Source of the DNA: Aurelia coerulea
Lineage: Eukaryota; Cnidaria; Scyphozoa; Semaeostomeae; Ulmaridae
Assembly (NCBI GenBank): GCA_039566865.1
Contig: CM076949.1
Location: 14,733,501-14,797,500, forward strand
DNA: 64,000 nt
Direction of reading: 5' to 3'
Every line of letters begins with the position of its first letter. Position 1 is the first letter of the stretch. This document shows positions 1 to 10,064 of the stretch, in pieces. The notes beneath the pieces are model-generated. The model had not been told where the DNA came from, searched no databases, and saw only the letters and a program-made list of their open reading frames with translations. The translations under genes were made by a program, and so were the position numbers.

Positions 1-46
1 CATAAATAATTTTAAAATGAAAAAATGAAAATGAAAAAAAAAATGA
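1..46 (+). repeat. Possible LINE 3' tail, (ATGAAAA)n-like
   Basis: The window opens in an A-rich tract with repeated ATGAAAA-type units. It resembles the tail of the LINE 3' end at 25227-25282. The rest of that element would lie outside the window, so this is only a suggestion. Confidence 0.3.
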
Positions 47-171
47 CTTCAGTGCTCCCTCGGTGATAAGTGTCACATGCATTATATTTTGTAAAACACA
101 TTTGTTGTGCCGTCTTTAGTTTTTCTCCTCGTGTTTGAAATTTTGTCAAGTCTAATGCACTGTTTGCTTAG

Positions 172-293
172 GCCAAAACGTCAAAGCTCTGGTTTACAGG
201 CTGAGGGAAATTTGTCCTTTGAAGATTAATATCTCAAATCTCAACGCACCAATATCAACGAACGAGGTATCGCTGTTCAAGTTAGCCATTGAT
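172..293 (+). CDS. Candidate internal exon, possibly mevalonate kinase upstream exon
   Basis: A 122-bp open segment lies between an AG acceptor (tgtttgcttag, ending at 171) and a GTATGT donor at 294. It reads two leading bases and then 40 codons, with a RLREIC segment and a KLAID end. In mevalonate kinases a similar stretch (a KLKE-type helix followed by a hydrophobic strand) precedes the exon that begins near the ATP-binding motif, and such an exon stands at 7381 on the same strand. The phases do not join directly: this exon ends on a whole codon, whereas 7381 needs two bases before it. A small intervening exon would have to be missing or unseen. Similarity is weak, so it may be an unrelated exon or chance. 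Confidence 0.28.
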
Positions 294-365
294 GTATGTT
301 TTAAAAATTATTTCGGACTGATTCACGCTATATTCCTATCGTATGGGTCGACCAAATCTGTATAC

Positions 366-385
366 TTTTTTTGGGACACCCGGTA
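366..385. repeat. Solo terminus of CCGGGTGTCCC-type MITE
   Basis: The sequence TTTGGGACACCCGG followed by TA matches the right end of the complete element at 41614-41824. No left end is seen nearby, so this is a truncated copy. Confidence 0.55.
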
Positions 386-440
386 TGTTTATGTGCAAAT
401 AAACTAACTTTATGTATATTGGCAATAAAGAAACAATAAA

Positions 441-645
441 ATGGATACTATAAGTGCGGATGAAGAACGAACGAGAAATAGACAAAAATTTGATGTTTTT
501 TAGCACACTAAGACCTTTCAAGTCATTACTATCATCAGAGTGTGACTCTGATGATAGTAATGACTTGAAAGGCCTTAGTGTGCTAAAAAACATCAAATTT
601 TAGTCTATTTCTCGTTCGTTCTTCATCCGCACTTATAGTATCCAT
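441..645. repeat. Near-perfect 205-bp palindrome
   Basis: Two arms of 101 bp meet at a 3-base centre (543). I count two mismatches between the arms by eye. The outer ends read ATGGATACTATAAGTGCGG and its complement. No coding sense and no clear target duplication are seen. Such long hairpins are typical of foldback MITEs. Confidence 0.85.
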
Positions 646-663
646 CAAACTGAGTATATGTGC

Positions 664-702
664 ACATAAACATAGTTTATACAACATGAACTATGTTTAT
701 GT
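664..702. repeat. Short inverted repeat
   Basis: Perfect 14-bp arms (acataaacatagtt and its complement) are separated by 11 bases. It lies between the 205-bp palindrome and a LINE tail. No function can be assigned. Confidence 0.7.
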
Positions 703-775
703 AATTTTGTGCAAACGGTGTTTCATACACGCCGCCATGAACAATGAATAGCCAAAGAGACAATGCTGTACTAGG

Positions 776-1068
776 CAGTTTCAGTTTCAGTTTCATATAT
801 ATTTAAATTCACCACATACAATTTATCAAATCAACTAAACTACGAGAATATAAGATAACATTACAGAAAATTAATACATATGTGCACAGATAAATTGTAG
901 GGAGAACTATTTAAAGGAGGAGCTCTCTCAATAGGTAAACTAATCGAGGAGAGAGCCCCCCCCCCCCCCCCCCCTATCCTATGATGATTTCAAACGAGTG
1001 CAGTGGGATGTAATGAAACAAAGAAACGATAAAATGGGAATTTTGTAAGTATCAAAAACAGCTTAGAA
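776..1068 (-). repeat. LINE-1 copy: 3' UTR and microsatellite tail
   Basis: On the minus strand this is the 3' end of the LINE whose ORF ends at 1069. It ends in three TGAAAC units (776-795), the kind of short tandem tail used by CR1/L2-type LINEs. A hairpin with 8-bp stem (922-929 with 949-956) is shared with the second LINE at 55989-56023. A run of about 19 C residues (956-974) follows the hairpin. Confidence 0.75.
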
Positions 1069-4000
1069 TTATTGATCGACCATGCGTAGCAAGACAATTT
1101 TCAGTTGCTTTTTAAAGGACATTTTCGATGGAGCATTTCGGATTTCCACGGGTAATGAATTCCAAAGTTTAGCACCAAGATATCGAATTGACTTTAGACC
1201 ATATTGAAGACTGTTCATTCGAGATAAGTATAGATTACCTTGACTGGCCTGTCTTGTGGCATATTGATGCACAGAAGAATTGAATAGAAAGAAATCCTGA
1301 AAGCAACTAGGTGAAGTTTTCGTAACTGAGTAAAAAACAACGGTTAAAAGACGGATTTCAAAAAGCTCAGAAAGTTCGAGAAGTTTAAGATCCTTAAAGA
1401 TTGGAAGAGAGGGTGACAACCGAGGCTGAAATGAGATAGCTCTGACTGCTTTTTTCTGTAATTTAAAAATTGGGTTAAAGTATGATGCAAATGTTTGACC
1501 CCAAACAATAAGACCATACTGTAAGAAAGATAGAAACAAAGCATTGTACAAGCAAAGTAAAACATCGAACGGAAGTAAACTTCTAATTTTGAAAAAGATT
1601 CCACAAGTTCTGGCTAATTTTTTAGAAAGTTTGCTGAGATGGTATTTCCAGCTTAGATGCTCATCTAAAAGGAGTCCTAAGAATTTAACAAACATAACCC
1701 TTTTAATATGCTTTTTCCCTATTTTTATTATGGTGTCAGAAGGAATACTCCTAGAAGAAGAATGAAAAATAATATAGTTAGTCTTATCAATATTTAATGA
1801 TAATTTATTAGCATCAAGCCATCTCTTTACGGATCTAAGTTCTTTGTTGACAATTTTAATTAAATTAAGTAAATCTTTGGATTCACAGTAGATGTTTGTA
1901 TCATCAGCAAAGAGATAGAAGTTAAGATTCTTAAAAGCATTTGGTAAATCATTGATGTAGATAAGAAAAAGTAATGGGCCCAGTACAGAACCTTGTGGTA
2001 CACCACAAGTAATTGAAAGTAAACTGGAATTACTTCCATTCACAGACACATATTGCTTTCTATCAGATAAATAGGATCGAAACCACTCAAGGGCACAACC
2101 ACACACACCATAGTGTTCCAGCTTTGATAACAAAATTTTATGATTAACGGTATCAAAAGCCTGTTGTAATTCAATGAAAATACCACAACCAAATCTTTTA
2201 TTGTCAAGTATATTTCTAACAGCTTCTGTCAAACTTACTAGGGCATGGTCAATAGAGTGGTTTTCTTGAAATCCAAATTGTAAAGAATAAAGAACATTAT
2301 GCACTTCAAGGAATCTATACAATCGTCTGTACATCAACTTCTCAAATATCTTACTGAAGATGGGCAAAAGAGAAATTGGCCTATAATTAGATGGTAGCTC
2401 AGGATTTCCTTTTTTGAACAGAGTTATTACCTTAGCTATCTTAAGTTTATCAGGAAAAATACCAGACTGGAAAGACTGATTTACAAGGAGGGCAAGAAGT
2501 GGGGAAACTGAGGATCCAATAATTTTTAGTAATTTTATGGGTATACTGTTAGGACCTACAGATTTAGATGGGTTTAAACTGTTGATTAAGTCATTAACTC
2601 AAATCCAAGTTACTGGAGTAAGAAAAAGTGAATTAGAAGATCTGTTAGATAAATATTCAAGAGGAGATTTAGGAATTAATGGGATTGTCTTTGTTATTTC
2701 ATCAGCAACATTTACAAAAAAATCATTGAAAATATTTGAGATTTTACCTGGATCAGATGTTATATTTCCTTCCTTGTCTTTAATTTTGTTAATTGAAGAA
2801 GAAGTAGAAGATTTATGAGAGATGATTGTCTTTATTCCTGACCATAATTTTTTCATATTCTGAGTGTTAGTAGAAAAAAAGTTGTGAAAATAAATTTCTT
2901 TGCTTCTTTTTATTTCATTGGAAACACGATTTCTAAATTTTTTATACAATTTAAGGTTATCGTCAGTTGCCTTTTTCTTTAATTTCAGCAAAATTCTGTC
3001 TCGGATTCTCATCATCTTTGTATTCTACTATTTATCCATGGCTTATCTTTCAGTTTTACTTCCTTTCTACTCCTCTTTTTCACTGGTGCATACTTATTTG
3101 TCAAAGCACTAAGGTCATTCAAAAATCTGTCAAATTTTTTGCACACATCCATGTCATTGCTTTCTAAATAAGTAAAGTCAATCTGATTAAAGTCTTCAAG
3201 GAATTTGTCCTCCTTAAATTTAGAATAATCATATTTAAATGATTCAGATTTGTTATGACTGACCTGAGAATTTTTCAAAATCAAGAACTGGGGGAAATGA
3301 TCAGTAATTTGCATTAAAATGTTACCACTTGTTATATTGGCATTGGTAGCATTAGTGTATATGTTATTGATAACTGATGCTCTATGTTCTGAGACTCTAG
3401 TAGGATGATGAATGCACGGAAGAAGGCTGTGTGTAAAAAAAGTGTTGACAAAGTCAGTTGATGGTGTATGTGAAGCATAATCAAGTAGATTGATAATGAA
3501 ATCACCCATTATAAATGACAGCTTGCTAGAGGATATTTTAGATAAAAGATTTTGAAAATGAGAAGTGAGGTTATCAACGTTTGAACTTGGGTGTCTGTAG
3601 ACACAACAAACAAGGACATTTTTATCCTTTTTGTTTTCAATTTCCACCCATACTGTCTCAAAATCATATGTACAAGAATCTAAGTCTATCCTTGGCTTGA
3701 AAGTAAGAGAATTTTTGATATACAAACCAACACCACCATTCTGAGTAAGTGATAAAGTCTTTAAAAGGTATAGCCAGGAATTTCAACATTACCAGAAATG
3801 GGATTGTCAATAGAATGCCATATTTCAGACATTGCAATGACATCTAGATTCAGATTAGTATGAGCAGATAAAGAAACTAATTCATCATGATGAAGGGACA
3901 AACTTCTGATATTAGTGTGAAGGATAGAAAAGTTACCAGATGATGACTGTAAGGAAGACAACTCAGGAAGAGTGAAGTAGCGAGAATTAATATTCTGAGG

Positions 4001-4110
4001 CATGTGTTCATCAATATCATAATCACTAAAATTAGGCAAGTTAACAAAGTTAGATGTGGTTTCAAATGATGGCAAAAGCCCATTTACATTGCACATTCCC
4101 CCTAAAGAGA
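1069..4110 (-). pseudogene. Decayed CR1/L2-type LINE ORF2 (endonuclease-reverse transcriptase)
   Basis: Reading leftwards, the frame pieces are linker and start of the APE-type endonuclease (4096-3761), the rest of the endonuclease (about 3755-3012), a linker (3015-2599) and reverse transcriptase with C-terminal region (about 2598-1069). One-base frameshifts separate pieces near 3760 and 3013, and a stop lies near 2599. Recognisable motifs are NIRSL, NGGVGLYI, GDFIIN (family GDFNIN), CGVPQGSVLGPLLF and FADD. Motif A reads FIELQQAFD, with Glu where the catalytic Asp is expected. The nearest relative is the LINE at 55.8-59.8 kb, which carries a PHD finger upstream; this copy is 5'-truncated just after that finger. 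The protein would nick target DNA and prime reverse transcription there; this copy cannot do so. Confidence 0.88.
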
Positions 4111-4350
4111 GCTATGCCAGGAAAGACCAAGAAAATTTCATGAAACTTTAACTTAACGCTATTGATAGATGTGCCTCACATCTAGAGTCAATTTGGTAAC
4201 TGACTCAGTTGCACGAAAAGACATTTTTGTTGCCAAATTTTTGTGATTTTAAAAATCGCAAATCATCATTACAGGTCATTGGCTCTAAAGTATTACTACT
4301 GAAACCATTGTATCTCGAGAAGTAATATTTCTTGTTGGTTTGTATCCTGG
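4111..4350. other. Spacer between two LINEs
   Basis: AT-rich sequence with no supported gene or repeat structure. It separates the 5'-truncated ends of two LINEs of opposite orientation. Confidence 0.5.
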
Positions 4351-7200
4351 CGTATAATGATTGTAACAGGGAAATCAATGAATGACGTCGACATTTTGAT
4401 AATAACAGAGACTAAAATCGATGATACCTTTCCAACTGGTCAATTTTTGATTGGGGGGTTTATGAAGCCTTTTAGATATGATCGCAATCAAAATGGTGGT
4501 GGCCTTCTAATCTACTTGAGAGAACGGGCACCAGTCAAGGAATTAACATATTATCAAGCCCCACACAATATTGAATGTGGGATGGTCGAGATTAATCTGA
4601 AAAGGCAGAAATGGCCTCTTCTTGCTATATATCGTCCACCTTCTCAATCAGAACAGTATTTCTTTACAGAGATTGGTAAGATGCTCGACCATTATTGTAT
4701 GAAATATGAAAATATCGTTTTAATAGGAGATTTTAATAACGAAATAGACGAAGATGCTATCAGTACTTTCATCGAAAATTATGACTTAGCTAGTCTTGTT
4801 AGGAGCCCAACCTGTTTTAAGTCCGACAGTCCCCGCTGTATTGATTTAATTCTAACAAAAAGAAGAAAGAACTTTCAGAGCACTGTTACGATATAAACAG
4901 GACTGTCGGATTTTCATGTTATGATTGTCACCCTTTTAAAGGGTGGGTATGTCAAAAGATAGTTACCTATAGGGACTACAGCCGATTTAGCGCCGTAGAC
5001 TTCAAAACTCATCTTTTGCATATGCTCTCATCTGAATTAGGTGAGAATGAGGACTATGGTGCTTTTAAAGCTGTGGTCATGGCCGTGCTGAATGAACATG
5101 CACCCGTTAACAAAAAGTGTATTCGTGCAAACGATGGACCTTTTATGACTAAAGCCTTGCGTAAAGAACACATGCATAGAACCAAGCTTCGCAATAAGTA
5201 TAACGACAGTAGAACTGAAGAAAACCTTAATGCATTCAAAAAGCAGAGGAACAAATTTGTAAAATTGCTGAGAAGGGCCAAATTTGATTACTACAAGAAT
5301 ATTGACCCTAAAAATCTGACAGATAATCACAAGTTTTGGAAAACTGTAAAGCCACTATTCTCAGATAAAGTGCAAGTAAATTCGTCCATTACTCTAATTG
5401 AAGACGACAAAATGATAAGTCAGGACTGTGAAATTGCAGAGATCTTCAATCATTACTTTGCAAATATCACAAACAGCCTAGGGATCTCTGAAAATGACTC
5501 ACTTTTGCTGCCAAAAAGTGATATACTAGATCCCATTGACAAATCTATTAAGAAATATGAAGCTCATCCAAGTATCTGCAAAATAAATGAGCAAGCTATG
5601 CTTTCCAACAATTTTGAGTTCAGAGAGGTCACTATGGAAGAGGTTGCTGTCAAAATCAACCAACTTAATCAGAGTAAAGCCTCTCCAGTTGATTGCATCC
5701 CTGCAAAAATCCTGAAGGAAAATTCTGATGTATTTTCTGTTGCCATTCGAAATTTATTTAACTCTGGTTTATCCAAGGGTACTTTTCCCAAAGAATTGAA
5801 AGCTGGAGATTTAAGCTCACTCTTCAAAAAAGAGGATGCCTTTTCGAAGAAAAACTACCGACCTATTACAGTTTTGCCATCGGCATCAAAGATATACGAA
5901 AGGTTGATGCAAGATCAAATGCTGCCCTTTTTCCAATGTTTCTTGTCTCCACTCCTCTGTGGATTTCGAGGGGGCTATGGTACACAGCATGCACTTCTAC
6001 GTTTAGTTGAACCCTGCAAAAAGTCGTTGGACAGCGGAGGCGTCGCAGGGGCCATCCTGACGGACCTTTCGAAAGCCTTTGATTGACTAAATCACGAATT
6101 ATTGATTGCAAAATTGAATGCATACGGTTTCAGTAGATCTGCATTGCAGTTCATCCATAGCTATCTCGTCCACAGGAAACAAAGGGTAAAGGTCAATGGT
6201 TCATTCAGCACGTGGACAAAGACCACCCTAGGTGTACCGCAAGGTTCTGTCCTAGGCCCCCTCTTGTTCAACATATACCTGAATGACTTGTTCCTGTTCC
6301 TAGAGGAGACCGAAATATGTAACTATGCGGACGATACAACGATTTATGCGTATGGTCCAAAAATCGATAATGTAATTGCGCATTTAGAAAATGATGCCCT
6401 TAAGTTAACTGAGTGGTTTCCGAACAATCTCATGAAGCTAAATGAGGATAAATGCCATTTAATGATTTTCGGTGCAAAGGACAATGAAGTATCCATCAAA
6501 ATAGGAGGCGCTTGTTTGAAAGAATCTACAGAGGAGAATCTTCTTGGCATAAAATTTGATCGATCTCTTTCCTTCAAACAACATGTCAAATCTCTATGTA
6601 AGAAAGCCAGCCAAAAACTTCATGCTCTTAACCGAATATCCTGTTACATGGACACAGAAAAACTGCAGCAACTAATGCGTGCTTTCATATTATCCCATTT
6701 TAGCTATTGTCCACTTGTTTGGATGTTCTGCGATAGAACCTTGAATCAAAGAATAAATCACGTTCACGAAAGGGCTTTGCGCATTGCACAGAAAGATTAC
6801 GAACATGATTTTGGTTTTCTCCTGGAGCAAACAAATTCAATGCCCATCCATATAAGAAACCTACAGTTGCTTATGACTGAGATTTTTAAAACAAAACTAG
6901 ATCTAAGTCCAACTTTTATGAAGGATATTTTCACGCAGCGGAACACTGGCTACGACCCTACGACTTAAGGCATGGGACCGACGCGCTGCTTCCAAAAGTA
7001 CGCACTACGTCCCTTGGAATCGAGTCTGTAGCTTTCCTAGGAAATAGGATGTGGCAGCTGCTACCACACGAAATAAAAGACTCCAACACCCTTCAAATTT
7101 TCAAAAAGCAAATACGGTGCTGGAATGGTGATAAATGCAACTATAGGCTTTGCAAAACATATGTACAACAGGTTGGATTCATAACAGGATAGTTAGTGAA
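4351..7200 (+). pseudogene. Decayed LINE ORF2, endonuclease-RT, second clade
   Basis: The endonuclease is missing its first part and starts near IITETKID (4400). It continues through NGGGLLIYLRE and LIGDFN, a TAA at 4894-4896 and GLSDFH. A frameshift near 4950 leads into the linker and RT (open from about 4957 to 6083). RT motif A (LSKAFD) is followed at once by a TGA at 6084-6086, most likely an old Cys codon, after which the frame continues with LGVPQGSVLGPLLF and YADDTTIY. A last frameshift near 6966 precedes the conserved C-terminal LGNRMWQLLP segment, which ends near 7190. So two stops and two frameshifts are visible. It belongs to the Jockey/CR1 superfamily but to a different clade from the copy at 1069-4110; the fragments at 42.9 and 49.7 kb resemble it more. 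Confidence 0.88.
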
Positions 7201-7356
7201 ATTACTGTAATTATACATATACATATTTTTTTTAGATTAGATTGTAAATTTTGTAAATAAGTAGGCCTTAATTAGCTGTAATTCTAGCTATGGTTTCGTT
7301 TTCAGCCTACTTTGTAAATAAATTAATGATGATGATGATGATGATGATGATGATCT
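7201..7356 (+). repeat. LINE 3' UTR with (ATG)n tail
   Basis: A short AT-rich 3' UTR ends in about nine ATG units (7325-7353). The tail marks the 3' junction of the LINE and lies only about 25 bp before the splice acceptor of the mevalonate kinase exon. The LINE therefore sits in the intron, in the same orientation as the gene. Confidence 0.8.
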
Positions 7357-7380
7357 AATTTCCCCCCACCTTCCTTGCAG

Positions 7381-7649
7381 CGACAATGGACTGGACATTG
7401 AAATTGATTCTGAGCTGCCGCTGGGAGCTGGTATTGGCTCATCAGCCTCCTTATCGGTTTGCCTTTCTTCTGCGTTGTTGCTTATTTGTGAAATTATTCA
7501 ACCAATATTAAAGGGTGACAATCAAGCAAATAATAGACAACTTGGTCTGCATGATGCTGATTTAAAACTTATAAATGGCTGGGCATTTGAAGGTGAAAGG
7601 CTTGTGCATGGAACACCATCTGGAGTTGATAACGCAATCGTTACCTACG
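7381..7649 (+). CDS. MVK: Mevalonate kinase, one internal exon (host gene)
   Basis: A pyrimidine-rich acceptor (ccttccttgcag, ending 7380) and a GTATGT donor at 7650 bound a 269-bp open exon: one base, 89 codons, one base. The translation has the GHMP-kinase ATP-binding loop [11 protein letters not shown] near its start and the mevalonate-kinase signature [23 protein letters not shown] near its end, followed by TYG. Mevalonate kinase phosphorylates mevalonate using ATP, an early step of sterol and isoprenoid synthesis, in the cytosol or peroxisome. The exon covers roughly the second quarter of the protein. No following exon is recognised; the next intron holds the palindromic elements at 7873-9774. 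There are no stops, so the gene may be functional. An alternative GHMP kinase is unlikely given the WAFEGE and HGTPSG motifs. Confidence 0.9.
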
Positions 7650-7868
7650 GTATGTATAATTTCTCAGACGTTTAACTATTTTTTCAGCAGCGAGTATAAT
7701 TTCTTAGTTCTGAAATATTTTGCAGACCAACTCTTGTTGAATTTGTCCTCTGCTGGGGATCTACTATTGCCTCAAACGTGACTTCTCCAGCGCAGCGTTT
7801 GATGTCTTCGATAAATATAATGCCAGTTGATCGAAAAATGTTACTATCTTTGACGACTTTAAACTGAC
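7650..7868. other. Intron sequence after the mevalonate kinase exon
   Basis: Mostly unremarkable. The minus strand is open from about 7865 to 7684 (containing GIIFIEDIKRCAGEV), but I cannot match it to a family and it has no convincing splice borders. Confidence 0.4.
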
Positions 7869-8199
7869 TTAAGGTAACTCTGCTTTCCGCTCCAGTGAAC
7901 AGCGAGATGCCGTTTTGCAAAACCACTCTCCTCAGAAAACAGTTAATTTCTCCAATATCATTCGGCCTATGATACCACACGGTAAAAAGGATGTTGTTCT
8001 TTATAGCCTGGGCAATCGAAATGTGCATACATCGCAATGTTTCCGTTAACGCTGGCTTCGCAAATCTCTTTTTTGATTTCAGAAAAGTGGATTTATCTCA
8101 AAAACTACTCGAAAAATGTTCAATTTTTTTTCGCTCCATCTTTAGCTAGGTAGTTGATCTACAACTTTGCCAAGTCTGATTGAAAAGCTAGGCTAGATT

Positions 8200-8686
8200 T
8201 CCTGTAATCGAATTTTTTGTTTCTGTTTACTGTTCGACATCGAAGGGGAAAAGTGTTGGTCAACAGATTAGCCCATGCAGAGCGAGTTGAACGCTCTTTC
8301 AACGCTTTTGCAAAAATGTAGTTCTAGATCTAAAATCTATATGCTCATTGTGGTCTCTTAAAGAAATCAATAATTTGTGAATGCTCACGAAAGTCTCAAA
8401 AGACACCCAAAGCATGGTTTCGTGAAGTTGCTGGTAAAAGTCAGAAACTCTTAATCAACAGATGCAAATGATACTTTTACAAGCGCACAAAGGATGTCTT
8501 TTGAGACTTGGTTATGGTATTCCGAACAGATGACGTTCATCTGTTTCCAATGGAAAAGTTTCTGAAAATTATTTCAAGCCTGAGCTTTTGCAAGCGTGCT
8601 TCATAGCGTGGTAATCTGTTGACTAAAGTTTCTCCATTTCGCTGTCGAAAAGTAAACAGAAAGATAAAATTCGATTGCAGGAATTC
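8200..8686. repeat. Inner palindromic element
   Basis: Its ends are inverted copies: cctgtaatcgaatttt at 8203 and aaaattcgattgcagg ending near 8681. Arms of about 70 bp continue through a GTTTACTGTTCGAC-like segment, and a smaller inverted pair lies near 8390-8510. It lies between the left arm of the TTAA element and the TA-flanked MITE. Confidence 0.6.
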
Positions 8687-8688
8687 TA

Positions 8689-9323
8689 CCGGGTGAGTCA
8701 GAAAAAAGAATCCCCGCTTGGAAGGCCACTGCTTCATGAATATCAAAGCAATAATATTCAAAACAGTCTTGTTTTATTGCCAATATGTTCAATTAAGTTC
8801 AGTAATTTACCCGGTGTTAATCGGCCATTCCTTCCCGTGGATATGGGTGATTTTCTGCAGAAAGCCCCTTCCAAAGACCTGCAAGAACGAATGAAAACAA
8901 TGAGCACATTTTCCGTCCCTAAATTGATGAAACTCACATAAATTCATGAATTTTGTCCTCTTGGGAGAATGGAATCTCCCTTAATAGGCCATCGATACCA
9001 GGGGGAGGACTTGTTCATCCTCCCAAGAGGATAGCACGTGCTAAAGCATCCACAAGTCATTGCTGTAAGGCCATTGTAAGTAAAGCAGAAATGTAAGGGA
9101 AATTCGTTCATGATTCTGGGCACGTTTTAAAGGATTTTTGAAGAGGCTTTTGTCGATGAAATCCCTCATAATTTCAGAATGGAGTGGCTGATTTCAGTCA
9201 AGTAAATTTTATAGTAGATTTGAAAATTTCTACCATTAAACTATATATTTGCCGATATCATTGTCTTGATATCCAGGAAGCCGTGACCTTTCAAACGGGG
9301 ATTCTTTTTTCGGACTCACCCGG
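8689..9323. mobile_element. TA-flanked CCGGGTGAGTC-type MITE, 635 bp
   Basis: TA dinucleotides at 8687-8688 and 9324-9325 flank terminal inverted repeats of about 70 bp that begin CCGGGTGAGTC. The 2-bp TA duplication is that of Tc1/mariner-type insertion. No transposase is encoded. The terminal CCGGGTG is shared with four other elements in the window, although their interiors differ. Confidence 0.8.
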
Positions 9324-9562
9324 TAGCTTAGCTTTTTTAATCAGATTTGGCAAAGTTGTAGATGAACAACGTCGCTAAAGATGGAACGAAAAAAAATCGA
9401 AACTTTTTCGAGTAGTTTTAGATATATATCCACTTTTCTGAAATCAACACAAATATTTGTGCAAGGATTTGCGAAGCCAGCGTTGACGAAAACATTACGA
9501 TTTATACATCTTTCGATTGCCCAGATTATACAGAACAACATCCATTTTACCGCTTTTCGAAA

Positions 9563-9692
9563 GGCTGAATAATATTGATTAGTCGATGGCCCATCGAATT
9601 TGATTAGTTTACTTGTACATTTGTATATAGTAGACTAGATTATTACTTATAATCGATGTAAGATAAATTTACAACAACAACAACAACAATTG
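9563..9692 (+). mobile_element. Short insertion with (CAA)n tail
   Basis: This segment interrupts the right arm of the TTAA element and has no counterpart in the left arm. It ends in about six CAA units, like the 3' end of a retroposed sequence (a very short LINE end or SINE). The family is not identified. Confidence 0.5.
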
Positions 9693-9786
9693 GAAACATT
9701 AACTGCTTTCTGAGGAGAGTGGTTTTTTGCGAAACGGCTTCTCGCTGTGCAATAGAGCGGAAAGCAGAGTTACCTTAACCCTATCC

Positions 9787-9840
9787 AGACTGGTAGACGA
9801 CAAATTCAACCGCTCAAAAGGAGCTCATTAATATTCATGA
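9787..9840 (+). promoter_or_regulatory. Conserved module upstream of a candidate first exon
   Basis: The segment from GGTAGACGA through AACCGCTCAAAAGGAGCTC to ATTCATGA is nearly identical to 40797-40845 read on the minus strand. In both places an ATG with a good context lies 90-190 bp further on in the same sense. It could be a promoter module or the edge of an unknown element. Confidence 0.35.
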
Positions 9841-9933
9841 ATAAGGATCGTCGTTTTTCGTAAAACGAGCTGAAGCGAGAGGCAATTAATTTTCGGTTCG
9901 TGGACTTCGAAAGACAGCGAAACGTTGGCGGCC

Positions 9934-10002
9934 ATGTTTTCCACCACAGCTAAAGAAGTCCTTGTCACTCAATCGCAGCCAAGAAACAGACGTTCTGCTG
10001 AG
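9934..10002 (+). CDS. Candidate first coding exon, unknown gene
   Basis: An ATG in a strong context (GCGGCCATGT) opens 23 codons that end exactly at a GTTTGT donor. The region just upstream is richer in CpG than its surroundings, as expected near a promoter. A 5'-truncated LINE begins about 60 bp later, and no second exon is seen. There is no similarity I can name, so this may be chance. Confidence 0.3.
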
Positions 10003-10064
10003 GTTTGTATTTCTGCTTACTTTCACCAAACAATGGCTAAACTATTTTGTTGTTGCACACACAC

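Larger units (their letters stand above)
7873..9774. mobile_element. TTAA-flanked palindromic DNA element containing nested elements
   Basis: Both sides are flanked by TTAA (7869-7872 and 9775-9778). The ends are inverted repeats starting GGTAACTCTGCTTTCCGC. The arms run about 7873-8198 and 9326-9774. TTAA duplications are made by piggyBac and Kolobok transposases; no transposase is present, so this is non-autonomous. The right arm is longer because it carries the insert at 9563-9692. The centre is filled by the palindrome at 8200-8686 and the TA-flanked MITE at 8689-9323. Confidence 0.75.
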
